The notes under the pieces were generated by a model, which saw nothing but the letters and a program-made list of their open reading frames with translations, had not been told where the DNA came from and did no database searches. Of a DNA stretch of 64,000 bases, positions 11,216-22,899 are shown piece by piece. Location: contig JAJHZJ010000579.1 in the NCBI GenBank assembly GCA_023548195.1, forward strand, positions 216,001-280,000. Reading direction: 5' to 3'. The position numbers and the translations under genes were made by a program. This DNA comes from Bettongia penicillata ogilbyi (Eukaryota > Chordata > Mammalia > Diprotodontia > Potoroidae). The number at the start of each line of letters is the position of its first letter. Positions within the stretch are counted from its first letter, which is position 1.

Positions 11216-11520
11216 CTATTTTTATGAGATATTGTGTAAGATTTTGTTCAGTAAATATTGAAACAAAAAAGCTTTTTGGGTAAATAACTCAGAATACTTG
11301 TATCTACAAAAATTCTGGTTAGTAGAGTTTTTGCCATATAATATACATATTATGGATGTATGCATGTCTGTGTATCTACATATTACAAATTCAATCTGTA
11401 GACCAATTTGTGACCTTTTAAAATTAGCAGATTAGTAAATTAACTCAATAGCATTATTTTTATTAGTAGGTTCTTAAAACATTAATAATGTTTGGAGGAA
11501 AATATCAAAGACAAGTTTGA

Positions 11521-11693
11521 GTATATATATATATATATTTCCTATATATACATACATATATATCTCTATATATACATACATATATATATATTTCCTATAT
11601 ATACATACATATATATCTATATCCATATCTATCTGTCTATATCTATGTATGTATGTATGTATCTATCTACCTACCTATCTATCTATACTATGA
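11521..11693 (+). repeat. (TA)n / (ATAC)n / (TATC)n compound microsatellite
   Basis: TA-rich units with an internal repeat of tttcctatatatacatac (seen near 11537 and 11590) run into GTAT and CTAT tetranucleotides. It directly abuts the right arm of the inverted repeat. Confidence 0.92.
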
Positions 11694-11701
11694 CATAATC
11701 A

Positions 11702-12008
11702 GAAACCAAAATTTGACCTTATGTTCACAACTAAAGTCAAGTTAATATATTGCAACATTATAGGGAGAAATGCAAAGTTTTTAATGTGGGTTCAAAAAAA
11801 TCAACTTCACAATTACAACCTGGAAAGAAAAAAAACATCGGCATGAAAATTTTATTTTTTAATAATCTGGGAAATTCAGAGGACTGCAAATTCAATATGA
11901 ATCAATAATGTGATATGTGAATCTCAGATTATGTTCAGAGAACAATAGGGTAAATAATTAGGGAGGTATAATCCCACATACTCCATTGTGATCAGACCAC
12001 ATTAAAAG
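11702..12008 (+). repeat. Right arm of a long inverted repeat (CR1/L3-derived)
   Basis: This is the reverse complement of 9947-10250. In this orientation it reads as LINE sense strand: the codons of KCKVFNVGSKKSTSQL (usual CR1/L3 KCKVLHLGSKNQLHKY) lie near 11770-11815. The arm starts within ten bases of the microsatellite end. Confidence 0.86.
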
Positions 12009-12379
12009 AAAGATAACATGCAAAATAGTTTGCAAAATGTTCAAGTGCTACGTAAATGTTATCTATTATTATTATTTTTTAAAAATTAAGACTAGTAGAA
12101 CGTGATATAATAGAAGTATGCATATGACTGTTGATGATACAAGTGTTTGCAAATATTTTCTCTAATTTTCTTACTATTAAACTGATAAATGGTAATATCA
12201 TCTACTGATAAATGGTAATAACATCATGCTACTTCTGGGTCAATGCTGGCTACCTCTCCTTTGAGGTTATGTAATAGGATATAGACAAGTCACATAAGGT
12301 GAAGAGGGATGTGTGTATTACCATTTGAGCCATCAGAGACCATGTTAAGTAATCATGAGTCCATTGGCAATATTGAAGT

Positions 12380-12850
12380 ATTTGACAAATTAGGGCAACT
12401 TTCATCATTCATGATGAATTCAAGACACCTGATCCAGATGAACTGCATCCTTAGGTACTGCAACAATGAATACAATTGCCAAACTTTTGTCCATGTTATT
12501 TGAAAGATGATGAAGACTAGGAGAGGTACAATGGGATTGTAGAAAGGCAAATATTACTTCAGTTTTCCAAAAATGAGAGGTAATACTCTGTAAACTATAG
12601 TCCATTGAGCTTGACTTTAATTCCTAGAAAAATACTAGATCAAATTAGTAAAGAAATGGTTAGTGTATATTTTGAAATATAAATGGGTATCCCAAAGAGT
12701 CTACATAGTATCGCAAAGAATAATCAAGTTAGACAAATTCTTTTTTGGTCAGGGTAACTAAATTAGTAGACCTTGGGAATACTGTAGATATGATTACCCA
12801 GATTTGGAATATTTGAGATATTTAATGAAGTATTTCATGTTGTTTGTGGC
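12380..12850 (+). mobile_element. CR1/L3-type LINE reverse transcriptase fragment
   Basis: Sense orientation: ctgatccagatgaactgcat, then gattgtagaaaggcaaatat (W.RKANI), taaactatagtccattgagc (.NYSPLSL, usual NYRPISL), gactttaattcctagaaaaa, and finally a decayed LDF.KAF block. No open frame survives. Confidence 0.7.
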
Positions 12851-13239
12851 AGGTAAGGAAGGGAATCATAGGAACTGTCTATCACTAAGTGAATGAGCTG
12901 GGATTCAGGCAAAGTCCCTTACCTTCCATCTGGAGAGGAAATCCTTTTCTGAGGAGGTCTATTACCTTCCCCTCAGAACCTCTTCAGACCTGACAGACTA
13001 ACTGTGCAGGTTACCTCCACTGGGATTTATTGGTTCAGCTTTGAAAGACCAGGGATCCATGTTGAATGTAGTAAGGTAGCTTGATTTGAATAATATACTG
13101 CAAATATTCCATTTGTGCCATATCAGAATGAATCGTTCTGAAAACAAAGTTCTTTTGGAAAAGATAGAAAAATGTGGATGAGATGCTAGTACTATTACAT
13201 TAATTGAGAAATGTTTATAGATGGCCACAATCCATCAAC

Positions 13240-13900
13240 ACTGTTAAATGCCTCCCAAATGCCAGGCACTATAGAGTGTCAAAACTTTGAGAAATGGGAA
13301 CATCATGAAGTGACTCTTGAAGTAAATGTCAAAGTGAGTTTGAAAGAAGTCATGATTACAAAAGGTAAGCCTGGGGAGGAAGAATACTCTAGGTATTGGA
13401 AGGATAGCATAGAGGCAGAAGATTGAATGTTGTGTACAGAGAACATAAAGTAGGCCAAGTTGGCTATAGTGTTGTATGTGTAAGGGTAGTGGTGTGTGAT
13501 TAGCTTGAAGACAATAGATAGGGTCAGACTGTGGCTTTACATGTCAGAGGAGTTTATACTTTAAGAACAATGGGCAGCAATTGAGGCTTCTGGAGCAGAA
13601 AAGTGACATAGTAGTCTGACTTAAGAATAGATAAATGTAGAAACTGTGTGGAAGATGAGCTGTATGAGGGAGATTGTGTATGAGACCAATAAGAAATCAT
13701 TGTGATAGTCTAGGTGAGAGATGATAGGAAGGCCTAGGGTAGGACAGTTATAATATAAGCAGAGGGATGTCAAAGAGGCAAAATCAATTAGACATGTCAA
13801 TTTATTAGAAATCAGGGATGAGCGAAAGTGATGGGCTGAGGATGACTCTTAGGTTACAAATCTGAGTAACTGGAAGAACAGTAGTTTCTTTTGTTCAAGT
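13240..13900 (-). mobile_element. L2 LINE fragment, antisense
   Basis: Shares the word order of the longer antisense L2 at 52504-55250: gaggagtttatactttaaga, gggcagcaattgaggcttct, gtgatagtctaggtgagaga, ggatgactcttaggtt. Confidence 0.72.
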
Positions 13901-13904
13901 GTGG

Positions 13905-14130
13905 AAGTTAGGTACAGCTAGATATTAAACAAATAGAATCATGGAGTCAGGAAGACCTGAGCTTGAATCCTGCTTCATATACTTATAAACTATGTGATCT
14001 GGCACAAGTCCTTTCATCTCCATTTGCCCCAGTTTCCTCATTTGTGAAATGGGAATAATAACAGCACCTACTTTCTTTGGTTAAACTCTATTGGGTTTTG
14101 TAGAATACTGTGATAGGTGCTGAGCATTAC
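13905..14130 (+). repeat. MIR/THER-type SINE
   Basis: Landmarks: catggagtcaggaagacctg, agcttgaatcctgcttc, ttgccccagtttcctcattt, gaaatgggaataataacagc. Confidence 0.85.
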
Positions 14131-14294
14131 TTTAGATTACCCCAAGTCCTTGACCTCAAAGGTCTTGCATTCTGTGCCTTTATAAAAGAAAAGTAATACT
14201 CAAATTAGGGATGTTTAGAAGACAGTTCCGTTTCCTAGATATTCTTTGTATATGTTATGGTTTCATCTATAAAGATGATTTTTGAATGAATTAA

Positions 14295-14420
14295 TGAAAA
14301 AAAATGTATCAAAGACTCACTTTGTGCCAAACATGGCGATAAGTGTTGGGAACACAAATAAAAAAGATAAGACAGTTCCTGCCCTTAAGAAACTTACATT
14401 TTAATAGGGAAAGACAACAT
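14295..14420 (-). mobile_element. L2-type LINE 3' end, antisense
   Basis: Shows aagactcactttgtgccaaa, gcgataagtgttgggaacac and gacagttcctgcccttaaga, the antisense L2 3' terminus. Confidence 0.75.
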
Positions 14421-15764
14421 TTATAGGAGTGTGGTGGCTGAAGAAAGCTATTTATTGATCAGGGAAGCCAGAAAGATTGTGAGTGGAGTCATAAAGCAGT
14501 TGAGAGAGATGTTCTTTTTGGGAAGGGTAGGGTTGAATTAATTACTACTCCTGGAGCAAGATGTAGAAAGAAGGCAAAGTGTTGGAAGGTTCATCAATAG
14601 GAAACCTAGGAACCTAGGGCATTCAGCAGAATGCTGTGCTGGAAGGAGAACCTAGAGCACAGAACACTGTGGAAGGATGGCCATGTTAAAATTCCCTTTA
14701 TCTTTAAGATGTGCATTTGTCAGGTTACTAGTCCACCTACCTCTAATCACAGATAGATGGAATAAAATGCTTATTAACTTCAGGGTTTCTCCAGTTATCG
14801 TAGGCTGTATTATGACTTTTCCTTTCTTTTTAAGTCATGGAGCAAAATCTTAGAGTATTTAAAAGTATATTCAATTCTGAACAGAATAGCTGTTTACCTG
14901 CAAGTCAGTCACTGGGGAAGTGGAAAATTGGGGAGTTCATTAAATAGTTATCACTGCCGTAATATTTAACCCTAAATTTTAATCCTGGTGGAACTCTGTG
15001 GTATATATAGTCCACCTCTCCTCCTCTAACTCTCCTTCTACCTACCCCCTACAAAAAAAAAAAAACTAGTAAGCTAGAAAATAAAAGTATTAGAATTTTA
15101 ATCCATTTGGTTAGTCTTTGAACCTTTCTCCATGATAATTCAACTTTGCTACATGATCTCTTTTCCTTCTTGCTGGTTGACTTCCAGCATATTGAGACCA
15201 TAGTTTGGAGGGGTTTTTTTTTTAAATCAGTTGATAGTAATTTAAGTTACTAGAGGACATGCCCTGAAACTTTGGAGGTGATTAGGTGTGCAATAAGAGT
15301 TTGGCAACATGATCAGTCGATTCTTCTTTATTTGCAAAGATTTCATTCCAGGACAAGGCAAGTTTATCTCCTACATATATATGCGTATGCCATAGCTAGG
15401 AATTAGAGGAAACCCACAGAGGCTAATTAGGAGCCCAGTCACTGTGCAGTTTAATGCCCAGACCAAAATTTAACCCATTTTTAAACTTAAAGTTTGATGA
15501 AAAAACATTCTGATGATCTATGAAATTCCTGTATTGTTACAATATGGAAAAGACAGTAGGCAGTTTTACTGTATGATCTGTTGAAAAAAATATCTCATTA
15601 CTTCCAGTTATATTGCAGCTGTATGATGAAAAATAGTTTTGTGCTCTAATGAAAAAGTCACCAATTAAGAGAGAGCTATATTTCCCTTATATTGTTTGGA
15701 TAAAGGTAACCACAAAATCCTTCTGTGTTAGAAGCATTAACAAATGAAGACTAAAGGACTAAGT

Positions 15765-15768
<4 letters not shown>
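14421..15768. other. Intron, no recognised feature apart from an A-run
   Basis: About 1.35 kb in which I recognise nothing except a 13-base A-run at 15052-15064. Confidence 0.55.
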
Positions 15769-15847
<79 letters not shown>

Positions 15848-16075
15848 AGAGAGACAGAGACACAGAGAGACAGAGACACAGAGACAGACAGACAAAGAGA
15901 CAGAGACAGAGAGAGAGACAGAGACAGAGAGAGACAGAGAGAGAGAGACAGAGACACAGAGAGACAGAGACACAGAGAGACAGAGACACAGAGACAGACA
16001 GACAAAGAGACAGAGACAGAGAGAGAGACAGATAAAGAGAGAGAGAGAGGGAGAGAGAGAGACAGAGAGAGAGCG
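15769..16075 (+). repeat. Polypurine (GA)n tract with an internal 110-bp tandem duplication
   Basis: A pure (GA)n run to about 15843 is followed by GACA/GAGA mixed units. A block of about 80 bases beginning gacacagagagacagagaca at 15843 repeats at 15953, a 110-base period. It is open in several frames, giving RERERE or SLSLSL peptides, which are artefacts. Confidence 0.96.
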
Positions 16076-17219
16076 TTCTCCAGCATATACGCAAATGTTT
16101 TGATTTTTAAAACATTGCTAATTTACTTTTAAAAATAGTAGTATCAGAATTTGTATACCTTCTGTGAGTATTTTTTGCTTCATTTTCCTAATAACTTTTG
16201 TTTGAATTTAAGCAAATGTCTTAGCGAAGTATTTGAAATTAATGTCATAAATTGAAATTTACTCCTAAAGAGTGGTTGAATAGTAGCTTAAATGTGGTTT
16301 TCAAATATATTGATCATAAGTGTATATATTTGCTGCTATTTCTTGGTCAATACATTTAAGAAAATCCTTTAGCATGCATTGAAATTTACTACAGAAATGC
16401 TTATTCAGATGGTTAAATAACAGTTATTTCCCCAATACATCAACTTATTTTTTCATATATTTTAGCTTATTATATAAGCACATGCATAGTGTAAGTTTCT
16501 GAATATATTTTACACTTATTATTATAACTATCCCTGGCAAGATGAGCACTTTAGCAGGCAGGAGTTTGGCATTGTGATCATTTTAAGTTTTTTTTTCCGT
16601 GTTGGATTTAACCTCATCTAGCACCTGAAACTCGAACGATTTGACCCTTCTATCCATTAAAGATGCACTCAACAACTTTTATGTATTGATTTATGATAAA
16701 TAATGTTTTATTCATTTTTCACATTTTATGTAAACTCTAATAACATGGTCACTCTACTGGAAATAAAAAGGAATTCTCTTAGGCCTTTCTACTTTCTGTG
16801 AAGTGAATTTGTTTGCTATACAGTTGCTTTGCATAGGGTTTGGGGTACTCTTTTGCTGCATGGCTGAAGTGCACTTTAATCTCTTACCAATAAAGACAAG
16901 GTAATTTCAGCAATGATATGTAAACAGTAATGATATGGGATATATGCATGTATAGTTCATAGAGTTAAGCTTTCTTAATAATATTATAGATGTCTGGTCT
17001 ATATCTTTAAATAACAGAACAGAAAACCTCAAAAGCCAAATTTCAACATTGAACCACAGTCATTTGCAGAGTTATCAGGAATGGAGTTAGGATTATCTTT
17101 AGCTGTTTGTTTTCTAGTTTGTTGAGACATCAAATGAAAGATGTCCTTTATCAGTTTTCATTTGACCAGTTGTGGCATGGAGCACAATGTAGTTATTTGC
17201 TTTTCTTTGGTATTTTAAG
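16076..17219. other. Intron upstream of the 17220 exon, no recognised repeat
   Basis: About 1.1 kb of apparently unique AT-rich sequence ending in the acceptor tattttaag. Confidence 0.6.
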
Positions 17220-17367
17220 GCTTGTACAGGAGGGGGCTGCAAAATCAGTGAGATCAGTATGGCTTTAACTGATGAGACTGTCCCAGAAGGTGTACCGGCT
17301 CCTAAAGTCCAGTCCTATTCATCCGACTCCTTTAACATCTCCTGGACTAAACCTGAATATCCGAATG
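17220..17367 (+). CDS. USH2A: USH2A internal exon, FN3 boundary; human exon 35 equivalent
   Basis: The exon finishes the FN3 domain started in the 7003 exon and opens the next. Seen: acceptor tattttaag (an AAG-type acceptor, slightly weak) ends at 17219; 49 open codons and one base precede donor gtaagtg at 17368. It begins with the cysteine-pair motif ACTGGGC, continues through ALTDETVPEGVPAPK, the usual inter-domain linker, and ends at SWTKPEYPN plus the first base of Gly, the conserved PNG turn. Sequon NIS lies in the B strand. Human usherin as remembered has PEGVPAPK and WTEPEYPNG. The 148-nt length and split Gly codon fit human c.6658-6805. The following intron is 41.4 kb. Confidence 0.97.
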
Positions 17368-17709
17368 GTAAGTGAACTCTTTTAGCCTCAAGTTAAAAAG
17401 ATGATTAGTAAAGGTAAATTAATATTCTAAATGGCAGCTTATATGTGGTGCTTAATTTTTAATGATCATTTTAGCACATAAAATACCTGAGATAGTATCA
17501 TTGTCTGTAGTTGGAGATGGTGGTTTTCAGGCTGACATGATTTCAGTGGCTCAAAAGTGCTCCCTTTTGATAGTTCTTGTGTATTACAGCTTATTGTTTC
17601 ATGTCTGCCAGAAAAAAGAAAAAAAAACCAAACTGAAACGAACAAATGAGGACTCTCTGAGGATACTGATGGGAGCATGAAATTCCAAATCCATTCTGTT
17701 TGGGACAAT

Positions 17710-18055
17710 AATTAGGTTTTTTTATGGTGAATGAGGGAAGAAAGTTTATTCACACATGGATTTTGGATAGATGATTATTTCCATTTAAAACATTTAGCTT
17801 AAGTAAAGATCATTTGAAATTCTCTTATATTGTAATAATTCAACTCTGAAAACTAGAAAAAAAGGTCCATGTGTTATATTTTACATATTTATATAATTAG
17901 GTTTTTTTATGGTGAATAGGGGAAGCAAGTTTATTCACACATAGAATTTGGATAGCTATTTCCATTTAAAACATTTACCTTAAAATATAATTGAAACTCT
18001 CTTAGATTGCAATAATACAACTCTTAAAACTAGAAAAAGGTCCAGGGGTTATATT
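17710..18055 (+). repeat. Tandem duplication, two diverged copies of about 185 and 160 bp
   Basis: Copy 1 (17710-17894) and copy 2 (17895-18055) both begin aattaggtttttttatggtg and share aagtttattcacacat, tatttccatttaaaacattt and aaaactagaaaaa. Identity is about 85-90% by eye, and copy 2 carries deletions of about 15-25 bp. It starts about 340 bp downstream of the 17220 exon. Confidence 0.92.
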
Positions 18056-20149
18056 TTTAGTGATTAAACGCATGTATTGGTATTTATCCTGAAGTGGAAT
18101 CATTTATTTTTCTAAGGAATTATTGAATTGCTATAGTTCATCTTTGATGAGTTCAGATAATCAAACCAGCCTATTAAGTTGTCACCAAAAAAAAGGATGT
18201 ATTTAGAAATTTGAGGAAAAAATGGGTTTTTTAAAAGATATTTATGTGCCATTATGGTTATATGATACTATTGTTTCAAATTGATAGAATTTTTGGAACC
18301 AGGTAAATTAATTTTTTCCAGCTCAAAATTTAGTATTAGCTTTTTTGAAGTGAGCATATACACAGAGATGATGTTTTATGCCACCAAAATAGTCTCAAAT
18401 AACTCACCACTGAAAATTGCTACAGCATCTTACAGCATTGCCCAAAAAGGAAGAAAGAAAAAACTGGCATTTGGTTATTCAGTCCTTATGTTTACTATGG
18501 TTTTAATTAGTCCAGTCATCTCCGTTTAATTAAGCTCAGTGGCAAATATGACAGATATATTTAGGGACACTAAGAGAGCTAAAATAATTAGAATGAATGA
18601 TTATCAGCACTATTGATGTTATTTTCTATTTTATTATAAATTTCTCATAAGATATAAATGAGAGATCATTTGCTACAAATATTAAATAATGAAATTTTGT
18701 CTCATTCTACTTGCATAGCAATCTGAGCAATAGAGAGCAGTGAAAATGTAGATGATGATCTCTTACTCTATTGCCCTGTATTCAACCAGCATGAATACTA
18801 ATGGAGTTAGGATGCCCTGGAACTCTTCCTTCCAACTCCATTTGTACCACTTGCTCTAGGAAATTAATTCCCTATTTCCCCAACCCTAAACACAACCCTA
18901 CCTCTAATGTGAAAGTAATTCCATTATTTCCAAGGATTATAGATTTTAATTTCAATTTAAAGACTTTGTTTCTTCCATTGAGGGTTATTAAATGCCTATT
19001 AAAACTATGATCATTGGCCAGCTAGAATTTCGAAGAAGAAACAAGGTAATTTTACTGGAGTCTTTGTAATAGTCTAGTCCTCCTGGCCTTTAATAAAAAT
19101 TCAGAAATCCAGAAATTTTTTAAATCTGAAGAAGCATTAATTTAATAGATAAAAGTCATTTATTTCTCTTTTTATAAATTATCCATTTTCATTTATTTCT
19201 TGTCTTTCTATAAATTGTCCATTTTATTCTCTAATTATGGAGAATAATATTTGATTAAATGATGCATATTTTATAAAAAATGTTTGTATATGTATTGATC
19301 CTTGTGTTTGACAATACATATCCAGAATCTACCCTCTCTGAGACCAGCTAAAGGGGAATAAGCTTTCTCTGTTTTGTTTGCAGTCCTTTCAACGATTTTT
19401 AATAGAAATTCTCTTTGAGACTGTGTACCCTCCTTTTGGAGAATTGGGATTTTATGCATAAGGCTTAGAGATCCTGGACTCTAATTTTCTGCTGTATTCT
19501 TACATCAGAATTAATAGGTTCAAGTAGATTAAGATTCGGTGACAGCAACTCTGTCTTCTACTTTCTGAATTCCTTTCCGGAGGGTAATAAATTTGAAGAA
19601 CAGAGTAGCTTCCATCTTTAGATGATCAAGAAGACCTTCTTTTAATGACTACCACATATATAATCACCAATTTCAATTAACCAATTTTAATTAATCATTA
19701 AAATGATGGAAGTATTGGGTACACAAAATAAACTAAAAGAACTTGAGACAAACAATTCTATTTTATAATAGGGCAAAAATGTATAGATGTGCCTTATCTT
19801 CTAGCTCTGACTCATAGCTTTCCTATTGAATCAGTGAAGGAACTATGAGGAGAGGAAAGAGGAAAAGGAAACAAGAGGAATGTTCCTAATCAGAGAAATG
19901 GTGACATTTAATGCGTGCTTCTTCCTAAAGACAAATGGGCTTTATGAAATTAGGAACTGGCACCAGGGCTACAGTTGTAGTGGTGTACAGAGAACTACCA
20001 AAAGAAGAAAATCCCCCTTACTGAGGCAAATTATCACCTTCTCTGCAATTAAAAAAAATACAATAAAACATAGATAATGTTAATATGTAGTTTTCTAAGT
20101 CAAGATGTGCCCCCCCCAAGATCCTTATATATGGTTTAGTGGCCCCTAT
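18056..20149. other. Intron, no recognised feature
   Basis: About 2.1 kb, AT-rich, with no repeat family or exon recognised. Confidence 0.5.
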
Positions 20150-20285
20150 TTCTAATTGATTTTTACAACATTGGCCTAGAGTATTGAGAATGAGGCATAT
20201 GACTTGCCTAGAGTAATATAGCTGCTGTGGGTCAGAGAGAGGTTGGTCTTCTTGCCAATGAGGTTACCTCACTTTGCTGCCTCCC
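20150..20285 (-). repeat. MIR-type SINE, antisense, degenerate
   Basis: Shows gaggcatatgacttgcctag, gtaatatagctgctgtgggt and the end acctcactttgctgcct. Confidence 0.55.
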
Positions 20286-20324
20286 CCGCCCCAGAAATTA
20301 TTTTCACCTCTTATAAAAACTTCT

Positions 20325-20383
20325 TGAGGGTAGTTAGGTGACTTAGTGGATAGGGTGCCAGGTCTGAAGTCAAGAAGTCTTAT
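20325..20383 (+). repeat. Marsupial SINE head fragment
   Basis: Shows gggtagttaggtgacttagt, ggatagggtgccaggtctga and agtcaagaagtctt, the tRNA-like head only. Confidence 0.65.
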
Positions 20384-20384
20384 C

Positions 20385-20435
20385 TTCATCATCATCCTCA
20401 ATCATCATCCTCAATCATCATCCTCATCATCAACA
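20385..20435 (+). repeat. 13-bp minisatellite
   Basis: The unit atcatcatcctca is repeated three to four times. Confidence 0.85.
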
Positions 20436-21082
20436 ACTGCTGTTATGTCTTGCCGTGATATAAGTGATTCCTATTCGGGTATGGGTTAGACTAAATGATG
20501 GCTGTAAACATGTATGCCTCTGAGATTCTTTCATTCTAAAATATTGCCAAATGTTGTCAGATGCTGAAGTATTGCTCTTCAGTCAATTACTTGTCACTTG
20601 TCAGTGGTAAACACAGAACTGTATTGTTACATAGGACTGAAAACTATTACAGTTTATGTTTTAAAAACCTTTAAAGTGTTAAACCTTTAAAATTGCACTG
20701 ACTTTTGGAATACATTATTTTTGTCACAAACATTTATGTTTGTTGCTTCAAAGTGTAATTAGTATTATACCAGATATTATAGATGATCTTTTATTAAGTT
20801 GATCATATTTATTTAATGGTTTTGGCACTTTGAGTACTCTTCAATCACTTTCACTGCCACTTATGGTTTCACGAACCATGATAAAATTGATTCTGCCACT
20901 GTTCTTGGATGAGGTGTATAAACCTAATTCCTTTGAATGCACTTAATGTCTTTATACCTTTCTTTACCAAAGGGTCTCTCCCTGACCTCTACTTCTCTTT
21001 GGATGTTGTTTCATTCATGAGAATTTAACCTCCTTGAGGTCAGAAGCTGCCTTTGCTTTCATTTTTGTTTACCCATGGTTTA

Positions 21083-21364
21083 GGGGCAGCTAGGTGGTGC
21101 AGTGGATAGAGCACCAGTGCAGGAGTCAGGAGGACCTCGGTTCAAATCTCACCTCAGATACTTGGCACTCACTAGATGTTAATTACCCCCAGGGTCATCT
21201 CCAGTCATCCTGATGAATATTTAGTCACTGGATTCAGATGGCTCTGGAGGAGAAGTGAGGCTGGTGATCTGCACAGCCCTCCCTCCCTCAAAACAAAGTC
21301 AAGTGCAAGTCACACCATTATTTGTCTGATGGCGTGGTCTTCTTCAGCAGCGAAGGACAAACAC
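21083..21364 (+). mobile_element. Full-length marsupial tRNA-headed, RTE-tailed SINE with TSD
   Basis: The element begins ggggcagctaggtggtgcag, continues ggatagagcaccagtgcagg, agtcaggaggacctcggttc and aaatctcacctcagatac, then the tail gtcatctccagtcatcctga to ttcagcagcgaaggacaaac. A 12-bp target-site duplication acccatggttta flanks it at 21071-21082 and 21365-21376. Part of the core between head and tail is missing relative to the copy at 46254. Confidence 0.93.
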
Positions 21365-21404
21365 ACCCATGGTTTAACACAGTACTTGACACTTAGTGTG
21401 GGTC

Positions 21405-21602
21405 AGGATTCCTACCACTGGTGGAAAGAATATTGGATTAGGGCTCCTAGGATCTAGATTTGAATTTCTACTACTCTTGTTACCTGGGTGACCTTGCTCA
21501 TTATTTAATCTCTTTGGGATTCATTTTCTTCATCTGTAAAATGAGAGGTTTAGTATTAATGACCTCTAAGATGCCTTCCAGATCTAACTCTCTGAATCTA
21601 TA
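21405..21602 (+). repeat. MIR-type SINE
   Basis: Landmarks: gaaagaatattggattaggg, ggtgaccttgctcattattt, gggattcattttcttcatct, gtaaaatgagaggtttagta, ccttccagatctaactctct. Confidence 0.8.
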
Positions 21603-22899
21603 AGCTTGTTAGTTCCATTATAGAAGAAATTTTGTGGACAACCTTAGTACTTTGTGTACTCTCATGGATAACCGACCCAAAGAGACTGGTTCCTATCAGT
21701 CCCAGGTTTTCTATCTTCTTGACCCCCAAGTTTTGGGACGTTCCCAAGCATCTCGGGTGTTAATTTCTTTATGGAAAAAGAATCCCTCTCTGAATGAAAT
21801 TGCAAGCCCATCTCCAAAGTTATCTTCTATAGAAAAATTACAAGATTTCCAGCTTCTTTTCATTTAAATTCCAGGGTGTTCATTCGCAAAAGACTCTTCT
21901 AAAACAATTGAGTATCTTTGGTACTTTGGTAAATTCATTATGTCATTTTTATGAATCTCCTTGTCACTCATGTAGCCCCCCATCCATATTTTGTCATTCT
22001 GTGTAATTTTTTTTATTTTCCCAGTAATCCTTCATTGAGGATTTATGTAATATAAAGAAATTCTTCCTTTTGTTCTTCAAATATTTCAAGGATGACAATC
22101 TGTTGTCTTTTGTTTTTGTTACATGACTATTAGATTACTCTTTTTTGCTCATACATGCTATAAATAACATCATTTTCATTAATTCTTCTATGTAATTGGT
22201 CATTTATAACATGTAATCTATGTATGCTCATCATGAATATTTTCCCACTGTTATGTGTAATTTTAATTCTTTTGAATAGTGTAACCTTATATATCTTATC
22301 CTCACTTTGACCATTTATAAATTATGTGTCACAAGCTCTTATGGATGTATAATTTGATAACAATGGAGACTCTCAGTATACAGGCAAGTGCTGGTGTTCT
22401 CTCTGTGACCATAACTGAGCAGATAATAATTTACCAGTTTGCTTTAAAGATAATTTCATTTTTTAAAAGAAGGATATAATGGAATGAGATATCTTTCCAC
22501 AACTAATTTTGACCAATAAGGAGGAACTGATTTTTGAAGTAGAAATAACCAAAATCCGAGTCAGGAAAAGCAGAGAAATAACTCCATCTGGAAATTTGTG
22601 ATGGAGAAGGAAAGAAAGCTATTTTTTTCTAGTACCACCCTAGATTTTCAAAGAACATATTTCAGTGTTCAAACAAAGAACAGGTAGTATCTCAAGACCT
22701 AGATTTCTACATGGGGAGTTAGAACAATGGGGATGAGAAATTGTCAAGAATGAAATCCTTGAGGCTTGAAAAAAAAGCAACATTGAGAAGAAAAAGAGGA
22801 AGATGTATAAAAATATGATGTGGAAGCATAGGGAACTCACAGATTAGATTTTTTAAACATAGGGAACATAGTTTACTTTCAAGTTTTCCCTCTACTTTA
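21603..22899. other. Intron, no firmly recognised feature
   Basis: About 1.3 kb. The purine-rich part near 22490-22850 may be an old repeat of a family I cannot name. Confidence 0.45.

Noticed and set aside
15744..16103. Long open frames of RE or SL repeats on both strands
   Set aside because: They are open only because a (GA)n tract has no stop in any frame; no start context, splice sites or family support a gene.
20384..20440. CRISPR-like array of regularly spaced repeats
   Set aside because: It is a 13-bp minisatellite without spacers, in a vertebrate genome.
21176..21457. A 93-codon open frame
   Set aside because: It lies across a SINE and its flank; the peptide recurs in other copies of that SINE.
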